From contig CALZFC010000006.1 in NCBI GenBank assembly GCA_945643635.1, positions 11,307,001-11,371,000 of the forward strand: a stretch of DNA of 64,000 bases, read 5' to 3'. The notes under the pieces are model-generated. The model saw only the letters and a program-made list of their open reading frames with translations, was not told the origin of the DNA and did no database searches. The stretch is from Allodiplogaster sudhausi (Eukaryota > Nematoda > Chromadorea > Rhabditida > Diplogasteridae). Both the position numbers and the translations under genes were made by a program. Positions 36,966 through 47,991 of the stretch are shown piece after piece (position 1 is the stretch's first letter; the number at the start of each line of letters is the position of its first letter).

Positions 36966-36996
36966 TTGTAATTAGCCTCTATTTCCAAAACCCGAG
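36966..36996 (-). repeat. Right terminal inverted repeat, 31 bp
   Basis: This is the perfect inverted partner of 33904-33934. The host exon resumes two or three bases after it. Confidence 0.9.
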
Positions 36997-37391
36997 GAGG
37001 CCTTCACTTCTTCAATCCCGTCCCCGTCATGAAACTTCTCGAGGTTCATTTCCTCTTTCTCATCTTCATTCTCATTTTTCCTTTTAAATAACATTCTCTT
37101 TTTTTTTGGTTGTTCGGCACCCGGAGACGTCGGAGAGCACCAATCTGTCGTTGATGTCCTTCGGCAAGAAGATGGGGAAAACTACCGTCTCGAGCAAGGT
37201 TTCCATCCAAGAAAAATTAGTTGATATCTTGGTTCAGTCATTTGAAGATCCTCATTTCTCTTGATCCTTTCACCTTGTATTAATTGTGCGTGTCCAGGAC
37301 ACGCCGGGCTTCATCTCCAATCGCCTGTCGATTCCATACGTGCTAGAAGCCTTCCGCATGGCCGAGCGGGGAGATGCTTCATGCAAGGCCT

Positions 37392-37399
37392 GTTCAGAC
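37392..37399. repeat. Target-site duplication GTTCAGAC (left)
   Basis: This is the 8-bp direct repeat flanking the hAT element. The partner is at 40482-40489. The copies are identical. Confidence 0.95.
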
Positions 37400-37412
37400 C
37401 AGAGGTGTAAAT

Positions 37413-37518
37413 GGGCCGGCCCGGCCCGGCCCGGCCGGCCCAATTTCCCAAGGGCCCGGGCCGGGCCGGGCCGGGCCCAAGAAAAGTTGGGCCGGCCCGT
37501 AGGCCCGATTGGGCCCGA
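37413..37518. repeat. GC-rich self-complementary block at hAT 5' end
   Basis: Repeated GGCCC units face repeated GGGCC units across an AATTTCCCAAGG spacer, able to form a hairpin. A matching block lies at about 40362-40470. GC content is far above that of the surroundings. Confidence 0.85.
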
Positions 37519-37753
37519 TAGAAATAATAATGGAAATTTTGAAGCGGGCGAATTCGAACATTTTCAAACGTTTGCTCCGTCTGATTAGAAGTGTCCGAAT
37601 TGAACCTGATATTAAACCTACTGTAACTTTCAATAACCGACTTTCGAAAACACGCGGCAAGAAGTATGCTCTGATGTGGTTCCCGTTTATTCTTTTATAT
37701 GATGTTTGCTTTACTTATTTTAGATTAGTTGCGTATAAATATCTTCTTCAGGA

Positions 37754-40225
37754 ATGGCTGACGACCCTTTAACTGTCGACGACATTCCAGAAAGTGATAG
37801 GAAGATTCTTAGGAAAATTTTTGGTGAGGGTTTTCACAATTTTAAATTAATCTTGCAAAATAATATCATATCAAATTGTATTCTTGTGTTAATTGAAGGT
37901 AAGCAGTACGGAACTTCAAACCACACGAAAGAGCAGATTCAAGCCCTTGCAAATGCTCAGCTGGATAAGCTGCTCTCTCGCGATTTCTTGTTCTTCCGGA
38001 TCAGAAAGAAGGGCGCTGAAAACGACCCGGTAAAGCGCATCGACTACAGCTATTATGGAGACGATCTTGCAGTAGTTTCAACCCAGTTGCTCGTTTGCAT
38101 GCGATGCCGCCTGGTGATGGCACCAGGCGGCAATGTCAGGTTTCATCATTTTGTGAACTGTTCATGCTTTTCAACAACGCTCGTTAATTTCTTCAGTAGA
38201 CATCTGGAAAAATGCACGAATGAGAAGAAGAAAGCTCCTGGTGTAGAGGCTAGTCAATGTCGTCTCGACAGCTTCATGGCCGCAAGATCAGTCGCGGCAA
38301 CTCTTGACGAACAGCAGCAGATCACAACTGCTGTTGCCAAGTGGGTCGCTTCGAACTCTCGTCCGTTTTCCATAGTAGAGGATAGCGGACTGCAAGGAGT
38401 GATTGCAGCAGCAATACGAATTGGGTTAGAGTAATAGGGTTTCTTCTCATTGAGTATAGAAGTTTTGCTAGCTTATTTTTTGAGCGCCAAGCGACGGAAC
38501 GTTGACAACTTTGATGTCACCAGCATTATTCCAACGCGTCAGACCGTGGCCACGCGTTTGCGTGGTGTGCAAGAAGAGCTGCTTGCAAAGAGCGGAGCAT
38601 TGGTTGTGAACCACCTGGAGTCTGTCGGAGGCTCGTTCTCGGCTGACTATGGGAAGAGAAAGGAAGACTACATAACAGTTGTAGTACACATCATTTACAA
38701 CTGGTCAGTATATTAGAATGAAAATGAATAGTCTTAATTTTTCATTGTCTTAGGCAGTTTCACAGTATCCATGCGGCCATGCGACGTTGCGAATTCGCAA
38801 AGAAATATAACGCACAAGTCTGGTCCGACATCGTTGAAGCAGCAGCAAGTTTTGGCTTAAAGGACAAAGTGCTCAGGGAAGCATTCTGTGCCTCGGACGA
38901 GGGCTCCAACATTCAAAAGGCTCTTCGGTTGAACAACGGGAAAAGTGCGTTTTTTTAATGTTGAATCCATGGCTTTTAGACAAAATAACTTCATTCAGAC
39001 GTGTTTTGCATTTGCCACGTTGGCAACAACGTATTAAAACGCACCTTCAATCCATACAAGAACCGCAAGGGACTGCTCTTCATCAACGATCTCGATGAAC
39101 GTGATAAGGAATTAGTGCAACGCGGTCAACAGATCCTCATCGAATTGAAAATCGTATGTTTCATTTTTTGTGGTGGAATGGGAAAGAGGGCTGCTTCTAG
39201 GTTGTTAATGGTGTCCGAGGAACGGAAATTGGCCGCTCATTGCGGAAGATGCTCCCACTGGAAGTCGAAACACGTTGGCTTTCAAAACTGAAGTCGGCTA
39301 AGGCATTCAAAGAATGTGCAGAAGAACTCTTCAAATACAAGGAACGAGGAAAATTACCAGAGGTTTGGATTATATGCGATCATGTCATTAGCTTTTGCTG
39401 ATTTGTAGGATGTGAAGCGCGCTCTAAGATATCTCTACGACAACCGCTCCGAATTTGATGACGTTCTTCACATACTCAGCCAATTCGAAGAATTTGTGCA
39501 ATTCTTCCAGGTATAAAAACATTCCTGCGCTAATTAATGTTTTCAGTGTATATTATTTTCAGAAGGACGCTGCTACCATCTTCGATGTTTGGCCGAAGTG
39601 GTATGCACTGAAGGAGTGCTTTAACAACATCGCTGCAACGTCCGACTCGGAGATGCAGTGCGCACTTGCCCGGAGTGCGTACAAGTGTATGCTGCGGAAG
39701 GAGGACGACGGAGTCATCTCGAAATTCCATCGAATGGCGACGCTGCTACATCCCAAGAGAAGGCAGCTGCGCAACCTTGCAACTGAATCTGAACGACGGG
39801 AGATTATCTTGTCCCTGAAGGACTTTGTTCGTGAGCTAGAAGGTAGAGATGCTGGTGGGAGTCAGCCGAAACCCCCGAAGCTCCCAAGAACGGACTTTGA
39901 TGATCTGGAAGTCTCTGGGGAAGATGTTGTATCTGAAGTTGACTCTTACCTCAGCGCAACTTTTAGCTTCCGCGATAAGGCTGGCAACAGCCATGACAAC
40001 CCCTTGCTTGCTTGGAAAGAACGTGCATCTGATTTCCCACTGCTCTCTCGTGTTGTCTGCCAGTTGTTCTCCATTCCCGCATCCACAGCTTCGGCTGAGA
40101 GATCATTCTCTGATCTCAGAAATCTTGTCCCCGAGAAAAGAGAGACTATTGGTGCTGACGCTGTTTTCTCCTCACTTGTCATCCGTTCCTTGCTCAAGTT
40201 CGATCAAACTCTTAATGCTGGTTAA
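37754..40225 (+). CDS. hAT transposase with BED-type finger
   Basis: Nine exons join in phase: 37754-37823, 37899-38139, 38197-38424, 38455-38703, 38754-38944, 38999-39153, 39201-39362, 39409-39510 and 39563-40225. They total 2,061 bases, giving 686 residues. An N-terminal Cys-x2-Cys ... His-x4-Cys finger (CMRC, then RHLEKC across an intron) is BED-like. The RNase-H-like core shows SADYG (first catalytic Asp), ASDEGSNIQKAL (second Asp), the Cys-x2-His insertion (FCICH) and, in the C-terminal dimerisation domain, the catalytic Glu in SAERSFSDL, preceded by PLLAWKERASDFPLLSRVVC and FSIPAS. I see no stop or frameshift in the model, so the protein may be active. It would cut and paste the surrounding element. 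Confidence 0.9.
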
Positions 40226-40361
40226 TGTTTTTTCGTGCAACGCTCTGATCATTTCTCTTGTAATTTGACTTTATCATTGAACTAATAAAGTAGAACTGTT
40301 AAACTGAATAAAATTTTGCACGGCACTATACATAGTAGGAATTTTTGAAAATCGGGCTCAA

Positions 40362-40470
40362 ACGGGCCCGCGGGCCGGGCCGGGCCGGGCCGGGCCCAAA
40401 ATTCCAGGGCCCGGAAATTTCCGGCCGGGCCGGGCCGAGATTTAGGGCCCGACGGGCCGGGCTGGCCCGT
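40362..40470. repeat. GC-rich self-complementary block at hAT 3' end
   Basis: This is the counterpart of the 5' block, with GGGCCGGGCC units followed by GGCCGGGCCGG and GGCCC runs immediately inside the terminal repeat. Confidence 0.85.
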
Positions 40471-40481
40471 TTACACCTCTG

Positions 40482-40489
40482 GTTCAGAC
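40482..40489. repeat. Target-site duplication GTTCAGAC (right)
   Basis: This is the right copy of the 8-bp duplication made on hAT insertion. It is identical to 37392-37399. Confidence 0.95.
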
Positions 40490-40870
40490 TCACTCATCTT
40501 AAATTTAGATTCCGTACTCATATATTCATTAAATACAAGATTAATGGCTACATGAACAATTCAATTTGCCTGATATTTTTCTCAATTCTTCCTTATCCTA
40601 CTCGACGGTTAATGTTCCTACTTCATTGCATCTTCTTCGCGTGTACTTTCTTCCATTGCTTTCAAATGCAAGTGCCTCTAAATTTAGCTTTGAATCATAA
40701 CTTTGCCATGTCTCAGAATTTACTTGTTGGAGTGGAATAACATGAAAAGCTCACGAACTAGATCGTTGTAGGACATTGATACTGCGATGAAACTCGGCAA
40801 CGGCCATCCGATGGGCCCCTTCGAGGTGGCGGACTTCGTTGGCCTCGATGTCATTGCGAGCGCCTGCAAG

Positions 40871-40871
40871 G

Positions 40872-40909
<38 letters not shown>

Positions 40910-40975
40910 CCCCCCCCCCTCTCTCTCTCCCTCTCTTTCTCTCCCTTACTCTCCTCCTCTCTCTCTCCCTTACTC

Positions 40976-41036
<61 letters not shown>

Positions 41037-41049
41037 TCTTTCTCTCTCA
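40871..41049. repeat. (CT)n tract in intron 9 of the dehydrogenase copy
   Basis: About 180 bp of nearly pure CT contains a C10 run and fills an intron. Confidence 0.95.
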
Positions 41050-41214
41050 GTTCTTTTTAGTTGTTACGTGTTACAAGTCTTGCCTGTTGAAGCCCTCCAC
41101 AATGCCTTCCCGGACAATGCCCTTTTCAACGAGTCCAAGATGCTCACTCAACTTGTGAAAGAGGGTAAACTCGGCCGCAAGAGCGGCGAGGGCATCTACA
41201 AGTATCATAAATAG

Positions 41215-42054
41215 GCATTCCTGTTAGAATGAAGAAAAAATTGTAGCTCTCCGAATAGCGTTTTAAAATACCCTTCTGTGATTACTTATTTAATCTCACT
41301 TATTTGCTTGATTTCTGTGTAAAAACACTATTTCATTGTATTTATTTCAACTCACTCATGAGATCTATGCTAGCCGGTCTAGTTTAGTTAAATAATTTCC
41401 GTTTTATCTTCTCTGAATGACTGACGGGTCCAAGAATGTTCTGGTGCTAACACATTTCCTGCTTTAAATCTTTCAGTCTCATTCTTATGTGTATGACACG
41501 GGAACGTTTCTCGAGTCTTGAATCAAGAATCTTGAGGTTAATTACAAATAAATAGTACGATTTGTTTGTGCATTTGAACAGTTATCTTATTCCGGTTCAG
41601 TCTCCGCTAACGGTTTGCTATCGCTGTTTGGTTTGGTAGTTCGCAACATTGAACGAACCTCGCACTGGAAACGATAGCGTGTAGATTATAAGAGTCCCTG
41701 GAGAATGAAGAGAGCCGAGAGATGGAGAGCGACCTTTGTAGGCGTCAAAGCTGGGGTCACACTACGGAGTACAACATTTCTGCGTGGGCAGAGTAGAGAC
41801 ATTCATCCTTGCATTAATTTTATTTTCTTTCTGCATCGTTGTTTGTACAATCAGATTACTTTACCGTTTTGAAGCACTGTTTGTAGTCTTAACATCGAAT
41901 TGTCTGTATCTTTGTTTTGAAACACGCACCTTGCAGTATGTCGTCGGTGCTGACATCCTCTCTTTTCTTCTTCTCTTCTCTACATTCTCTCCCCTAATGG
42001 TGTGACAAAGTCCATTGTTACCTTTCATCCCCTTGCTTTGAGTGTTGTTCTGCG
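41215..42054. other. Gap between dehydrogenase paralogs
   Basis: This 0.8-kb stretch holds no gene that I can see and presumably the promoter of the downstream gene. Confidence 0.5.
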
Positions 42055-44611
42055 ATGCTTTCCTCGAAGCTGGCCGGCCCTCTTGTCCGCCAACTCTCCT
42101 CTTCTTCCTCGCTCTCTGTTCCCATCAAGAATGTCACCATCATTGGTGCCGGTCTCATGGGCTCTGGCATTGCGCAGGTCGATGCTTCCAGCTGATATCA
42201 CTTATCATAGTTCATTGTCTTTTCATCATTCAATGAAATGACTATTTCTACAACCATTTATGTGTGCAGGTATCAGCTGCAGAGAAGTTGAATGTCGTCC
42301 TCGTCGACCAGAATGAAGATATTCTCAAGAAGGCCAAGGTTAGCTGTTAAATGCGGAAAATTATTAAGTTTCCCTTATCATCATTAATAATAACTCTTTT
42401 ATATTCATTCTACTTTTTATGTAATTACATATTGGTAATTTGAAGGCTCTAATTCATAAGTTTTAGGACGGTATCAGTGCAAGTTTGTCGCGTGTTGCAA
42501 AGAAAAAGTTCCCGGACGATAAGAAGGTTCGGTTGTTTTTCTAATTGGTTAATTTAAAAGTACCGTTTATTTCAGTTGATTCGTCGATTTTGATTAAACC
42601 TTTTTTTGTTATTCTAAAATGAGACAGTTAATTTGTGGATAACTCAGGCGCAAGCCCTGGCTGTTGAAGAAACTCTCTCGCATCTCAAGACGACTACAAG
42701 CACAGCCGAAGGGGCATGTTTCTCATTTTTTTTAAATATATTTTCTTTGTCGCTGTCTCACGGTTTCTATTTTATGGTAATTCGAGTCTCTTAAATTTTG
42801 GAGTTTACCACATTGTTTTCATTAAAGGTGAAGGACGCCGATCTCGTCATTGAAGCGATTGTTGAGAATCTCGATGTCAAGCTGAAGCTGTTTGCTGAAG
42901 TTGAAAAGAACGCTAAGAGGTTGGCTTTAAAAAGTTATATTTCTTTATCATCCCTTTTTTCTAATTTGTTGAATTGTGGGATATACACAGCAATATGACA
43001 TGAGTTGTTTCTCCCTCGCAGCTCTGCGATTCTCACTTCGAACACGTCCTCCCTTCGTCTTGTTGACATCGCTGTCAACATCAAGAACAAGTCGCAGTTC
43101 GGAGGTCTGCACTTCTTCAACCCCGTTCCTGTCATGAAGCTGCTTGAGGTGCGCTATCTGTTCATTACGAGTCTAATCACTCGAGGTTTTTAAATCTGTG
43201 TGAAACCTCAAGTATTTTTACTATCCAACGTTATAAAAATTGTATACTGATGAACTTATGAATTCGCCTTCAACGATTTTTTTTGGCATCTACTTTTGGT
43301 TAATTTTCTTTGTTATTTCTTTATGCTGACGTTAAACAATAAAATAAGTGTGCTTATTTTCTTGAATGGCTGAAACTCTTTTCAGATTGTTCGCCATGAA
43401 GAGACATCCGAGGCCACTTACAACGATCTTGTCGCGTATGGAAAGAAGATTGGCAAGACCACCGTCGTGTGCAAGGCCAGTTTCATTTATCTAAACAATT
43501 ATACTCGACTAAAGTTGGCGGAATTTCTCTACATTAAGGAATCAGTATTTATGGGCTTATTTAGCTTTATATTGTGAGGGAAAATTGCTGGAGAAGTTTG
43601 AAAAGAATAATTTGAACAGATGCAAAGTGGTGCGTGTCATAGAGCGAGAGAGAGAGGAGGGAGAGAGAGAGAGAGAGAGAGAGAATTGATCAGAGAGAAG
43701 ATCCTAGCTAAAATATTGGCGCAACGTCATTAATAGAAGATCCACTTTTGCTTAATATTTATTTTCCATTAATTAGTGCCTAATAATATTGAAGATACAC
43801 ATGTTTAATCGTTTGCGATGCAGGACACGCCTGGCTTCATCGTGAACCGTCTGCTGGTTCCGTACATGTTCGAGGCAATGAGACTGGCAGAGCGGGGCGA
43901 TGCGACTCCTCATGTCAGTCATGCAGTTATCCTGATTGCTTTCTCTCAAGTGACAATCTCGTTTTCTTCTAGTAGTCCAATTAATATAATGTAAACTCCA
44001 ATATATCGATATGCTGAATGGAATGCATATGTTATATTTCCTGCCGCAGAATTGTTTCATTGCAGGATATTGACACTGCGATGAAACTAGGCGCAGGATA
44101 TCCAATGGGACCATTCGAACTTTCCGACTACGTTGGTCTGGACACCACTTTCTTCATTGGAGAAGGTTGGGCTGCTTTCTTCTTTTGATACTCACTCGCT
44201 TCCCAGTCATATTCTATCTCATTGTCAGTCTCTCCCCACTTTCTCTGTCTCTGCCCTCTCTCTCTCTCTCTCTCCCTCTCCCTCCTTCTCTTCCTCTTTC
44301 TCTTTGCCTTCGTTATTTTCCGGCTCTTTTCATTGCTCAGTTTGTAGATCAACAAGAGCGCTTGTCGGAATTTTTAAAATCATATATTAGCTTGTTTCCT
44401 TTTCCATATAACGTGAAGAGAACGTAATTAGTTTTATGGAAAAGAAGGGAAATTTAGCGGCCTTCATATGTATATGCCTTGACTGTTTGCAGTATTCCGG
44501 AAGGCGTACCCCGACAACCCGCTGTTTGCCGAGTCGCCGATGCTCAAGAAGCTCGTGAAGGAGGGAAAGCTCGGGAGGAAGAATGGAGAGGGTTTCTACA
44601 AGTACAAGTAA
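42055..44611 (+). CDS. HADH: Mitochondrial 3-hydroxyacyl-CoA dehydrogenase
   Basis: HADH oxidises L-3-hydroxyacyl-CoA to 3-ketoacyl-CoA with NAD+, the third step of mitochondrial beta-oxidation. Ten exons: 42055-42177, 42270-42338, 42467-42526, 42648-42713, 42828-42919, 43022-43148, 43386-43475, 43824-43913, 44066-44165 and 44493-44611. They give about 311 residues, the normal length. The first 20-25 residues ([16 protein letters not shown]) look like a mitochondrial targeting peptide. The NAD fold reads [13 protein letters not shown]. The catalytic His and Glu lie in [14 protein letters not shown]. The C-terminal domain includes [40 protein letters not shown] and the ending [15 protein letters not shown]. 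Introns 4 (GGG|gcatgt) and 7 (AAG|gccagt) use GC donors. A disrupted paralog lies just upstream in the same orientation. Confidence 0.95.
43643..43686. repeat. (GA)n run in HADH intron 7
   Basis: A short GA microsatellite in an intron of a plus-strand gene, here purine-rich on the sense strand. Confidence 0.9.
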
Positions 44612-44797
44612 ATTCGCGGCAACTAACAATAAGGGTTAATGCGCTTATCTATTTTAAACTCCAGTAGTACATTGTTCGCCTGTTTGCAAGTGTGAGATTT
44701 ATTTATTGTTATATTATTCTATAACTTGATATAAGGAAGGATAAAATACTTCAAAGAATGTTCCGCTAAGAATTAATAAATAGAAAGTGAAGGGGAG

Positions 44798-44869
44798 GGT
44801 CTATGGGCTAGCATCTGACCCTGTTTCAGTGCTGGTCTATGGGCTAGCATCTGACCCTGCTTCAGTGCT
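44798..44869 (+). repeat. Tandem duplication, 2 x 36 bp
   Basis: Two adjacent copies of a 36-base unit beginning GGTCTATGGGCTAGCATCTG differ at one base. They lie in the HADH 3' flank. Confidence 0.9.
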
Positions 44870-45881
44870 GTTACAGTTAACCGAGCAGAAGTGCGCATAT
44901 ACAGTTATAACATTCCCAGTCCGCTAACTCCGCTTTCCTCAATCTTTTCATTCTCTGCTTTGGTAGCTCGGCCAGTCACTCCGCTCATTGACAACATCAA
45001 ATGCAATTTAGTTGCTTCCACTGGTCGAGGAGCGTCTCTTAATAAGCATCGAATGGAGAGGGAGAGACAGAGAGGAGAAAGAGAGAGGAGAGAGAGAGAG
45101 AGAGAGAGCTTCCTCCCCAATTGAGAAGAGATCTTTAGAAGAGAGGTCTTCTCCCACGCCCCCATTGCCTTGGCTCTAAAAGCAGCAGCATATGATTAGA
45201 TTTATCGACTCGGAGAATGTGAGAAGGGCGTCTCAGAGACGAGCTCGTGGAAGAGAGGAAACAGTCACGCAGAGACCTATTCTCAGGCGGCTTTATTCAT
45301 ACAGCAGATATCGCCTTGCCATTTATCGTTTTGAAATGTTCCATGACGGTGTCAGAGCTATGCTGTGCTCTGTTTTTTCTCCTTCATCTTTCTCATTTTC
45401 CAGTGATATTCAATACTTTTGTAACAGCCTGTATGCATAAATTCAGCCTCTGCTGATTTAAAAAAAAAGGGAATGGAACTTGTGAAAATTCAGAGGTAGG
45501 TAGACCCGTGCACTAGCTATTTCCCCTATGGTCATGAGATATTAAAAAAAAATCTTCGTCTTCTTTTCTTCACGGGCTCTAACATCGATATATGCTTTAT
45601 TTGCTGTCAATTTGACCCCATTGAAGGCGTCCGATAATGTAGCCACTTGGAGAGAGTTAGTACTCAGAAGGGGAAAGATATGGTTGATGTCTCCATTCCA
45701 CTTGTCATTCTTCTATCTGACATATGTATTTCCCACTCAAGAGCACACCAAGAGGAAATCCCTCCATCGTTGCCTTGAAAAACATCTGCACCTTCTGTCT
45801 TTTTATTAATCATTTTGCATCGCAGATGCTAAGTGGCAGAGGCTATACATATATCAACACTCGTTTCGCCCAATTTTATAT

Positions 45882-45918
<37 letters not shown>

Positions 45919-46097
45919 CTCTGTCTCTCTCTATATCTCTCTCTCTATCTTTTCCCCCTCTCTTTCTCTCTAAGCGTCTCCTTTCCCTGAGGCTTATGTA
46001 GTTTCCTAGGTGACGATGACACAAGCAAGGATTCTATCAGAGACAGACGAGGAGACGCCATGTAACTGCACCTCCATCAAGAGTGCGTGAGAAGGAG

Positions 46098-46470
46098 ATA
46101 CAGAGAGAGAGAGAGAGAGACAGAGAGAGAGAAGAGAGAGAAATATATAGAGAGAGAAGAGAGAGAAATATATAGAGAGAGAAAGAGAGGCAGAGAAAAA
46201 GTAGAAAACATTCGAGAGTCAACCGATTGAAGGTGAAAAGGTAAAGAAAAACTACGAGAGCGGGAAAGAGAATGAGGAAAAATATATAATGGAAGAAAAC
46301 GGGAAGAAGTCAGAATGAGAAGCTGCATTGAGAGTAGCTCGACTGCCTTCTTCGTCACTGTCATCATGTCTCTGAAGGTGGGGAGAGAGCGAGAGTGCGA
46401 GAGAGGGAGAGATATAGGATGGAGAGAGAGAGTGCGAGAGAGAGAGAGAGATAGAGAAGGAGAAGGATTG
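46098..46470. repeat. Clustered GA-rich tracts
   Basis: Two purine tracts (46098-46200 and 46378-46470), including a duplicated AGAGAGAAATATATAGAGAG segment, are separated by mixed sequence. Confidence 0.85.
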
Positions 46471-47929
46471 AGGTACAGGCAGTGAACATGGAGAGAGAGA
46501 GGAGAAGAAGAGCGCGAGAGAAAAGGAGACGCTGAGATTCTGTTCTCTTCCACATCCCTTTCAGATTTCACCTTCCCATTCTACAACCTCTTTTTGTATG
46601 GCATATTTCACTCTATCTTGTTTGTCTCCCCCAGCCTCCTCCCACCCTTCTCGCTTATGCTACGTATAGCCAATCTCAATCCTCCGGTCTCTTCCCTCTC
46701 TCCTTCTCCATTTCTCCCTCTGTCTTTCTCTCTCTCCTTCAGACGACAGGCTCCTACCTTTTTCACGCCGGCCTGAACACATGTGCTCTCTAAAGGCAAT
46801 TTATCGACCTGTGGCTCGAGAGAGAGAGAGAGAGAGAAAGCAAGAGAGTAAGAGAGAGTGTGAGATAGGAAGAGAGAGAGGGAGAGCAAAGAGGGAAGTG
46901 ACAGAGACACTCTCTTCTTCCAATGTCGTAAGACATTGAGTGAGCAGCAATGTCCATGAATTCAAGATGCCGCACTCATTTATTCTGTTCTGATCTCGTG
47001 GATATCAAATATAGCATCTTTATATTATATGTCTGTCTACTTCATCCGCCAGGTAGTTTAGTAGACAATGTTGATAATAAATGTCTACGCTGAATACGGT
47101 CTACCCTCGTGGATGATGTGCACTGAGAGAATGCATCCACAGAGGGTTCGCAGGGTGGCAGAGGGCAGGGAAGAAGAACTCCGTCTGAATGACATCGGAA
47201 ACAAGATTGTCTCGAATGCTTGTAGCTGCTTAAGAACTCTAATTTCTCCTTCTTACTTTTCTTCACTTTTCACTTTTTGCTTATCATTAGTTACCCATTC
47301 CATATCCATTAGAGGCATTGCTCCCGGATTTATGGTCAAAGGAATTTTACTGACACTCTTTTCTTGATTTATTTGCTTCTACTGATTACGATTTTGCTCG
47401 AAGCTTCTCTTTTATTCGTTCTGCGCAGCATGTGTTTTTCCCCTTCGGATATCAAGTGGCAGAACAACTCCAGCGGGAAGTCTGGCTTGGGGTGAAAGTA
47501 CATCAAACAAGCCAGAATGAAGGATTGGGTGAGTGGGGAGAGAGAGGGAGAGAGAAATCGAGGGATTGGAGAGAGAAAGAGGGAGAGAGATATGCAGAAT
47601 AGAGTTAAGAGGGGAGAAATTGAAGACAAAGGAGTGAAATAATGCCGCGAGGAGTTTCCATGTCTCTTTGGAGACCATTGCTCAGAGTTACCGTATATTT
47701 ATGTACATAAATACGAAATGTACCGTTCTAGAGTAAATTCAAAAGCTTTTAAGTACTACTTTGCTCACTGTATTTTGTTTATCGAGCAAGATTTTCAATG
47801 TGTTCCATGGTATTTGTTGTAGTTCTTTCCTTCCATCCAGTCTGAATGGTCACGGCAACCAAGTCCATTAGAGGCTGCTAATTTTGACTGGGAGTGAAGA
47901 AAACAAATAGGAATAGGTAAATAGAGGGA

Positions 47930-47944
47930 GAGAGGGAGAGAGAG

Positions 47945-47990
<46 letters not shown>
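47930..47990. repeat. (GA)n microsatellite
   Basis: An almost pure GA run of about 60 bp in intergenic DNA. Confidence 0.95.

Positions 47991-47991
<1 letters not shown>

Larger units (their letters stand above)
33904..36996. mobile_element. TIR DNA element of unassigned family, with host-gene pieces
   Basis: The element begins CTCGGGTTTTGGAAATAG and ends with its exact reverse complement. The perfect match spans 31 bp at each end. It interrupts the codon series for Phe-Gly-Gly-Leu-His in the dehydrogenase copy. The host reads ...TTCGGA before it and GAGGCC... after it, so the target duplication is GA (2 bp), or GGA if one TIR base is given up. The subterminal zones carry repeated TAATTAGC-type motifs. 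I find no transposase. Inside, on the minus strand, are a fatty-acid-hydroxylase-like segment and a short Gly/Phe-rich coding segment. It is probably non-autonomous. The family is unknown. The 2-3 bp duplication fits neither hAT nor Tc1/mariner. Confidence 0.8.
37400..40481 (+). mobile_element. hAT-superfamily DNA transposon, apparently complete
   Basis: The element is 3,082 bp. It begins CAGAGGTGTAAATGGGCC and ends GGCCCGTTTACACCTCTG, a terminal inverted repeat with one mismatch in the first 18 bases. It is flanked by identical 8-bp duplications, as is standard for hAT. It encodes a full spliced transposase on the plus strand with an AATAAA just downstream (about 40284). Inside each terminus is a GGCCC/GGGCC-rich block that is itself self-complementary. 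It sits 12 bp into an intron of the dehydrogenase copy, in the same orientation as the host gene. Confidence 0.93.
32958..41214 (+). pseudogene. 3-hydroxyacyl-CoA dehydrogenase copy, transposon-disrupted
   Basis: This is a paralog of the intact dehydrogenase at 42055. Exons match it one for one: 32958-33062 (VTIVGAGIMGTGIAQ, NAD fold), 33112-33180, 33250-33309, 33351-33416, 33550-33641, 33822-33903 continued at 36999-37043 ([13 protein letters not shown], catalytic His and Glu), 37109-37198, 37298-37387 (DTPGFISNRLSIPYV), 40772-40871 and 41078-41214 (GKLGRKSGEGIYKYHK, stop). Exon 6 is cut between TTCGGA and GGCCTT by a 3.09-kb element (33904-36996). A 3.08-kb hAT lies in intron 8. At exon 5 the donor expected from the paralog reads AT instead of GT. 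At exon 7 the acceptor position reads TG instead of AG, although an in-frame AG lies 18 bases in. No other frameshift or stop is seen in the exons, so the damage looks recent. It is probably non-functional unless the element is spliced out. Confidence 0.8.
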
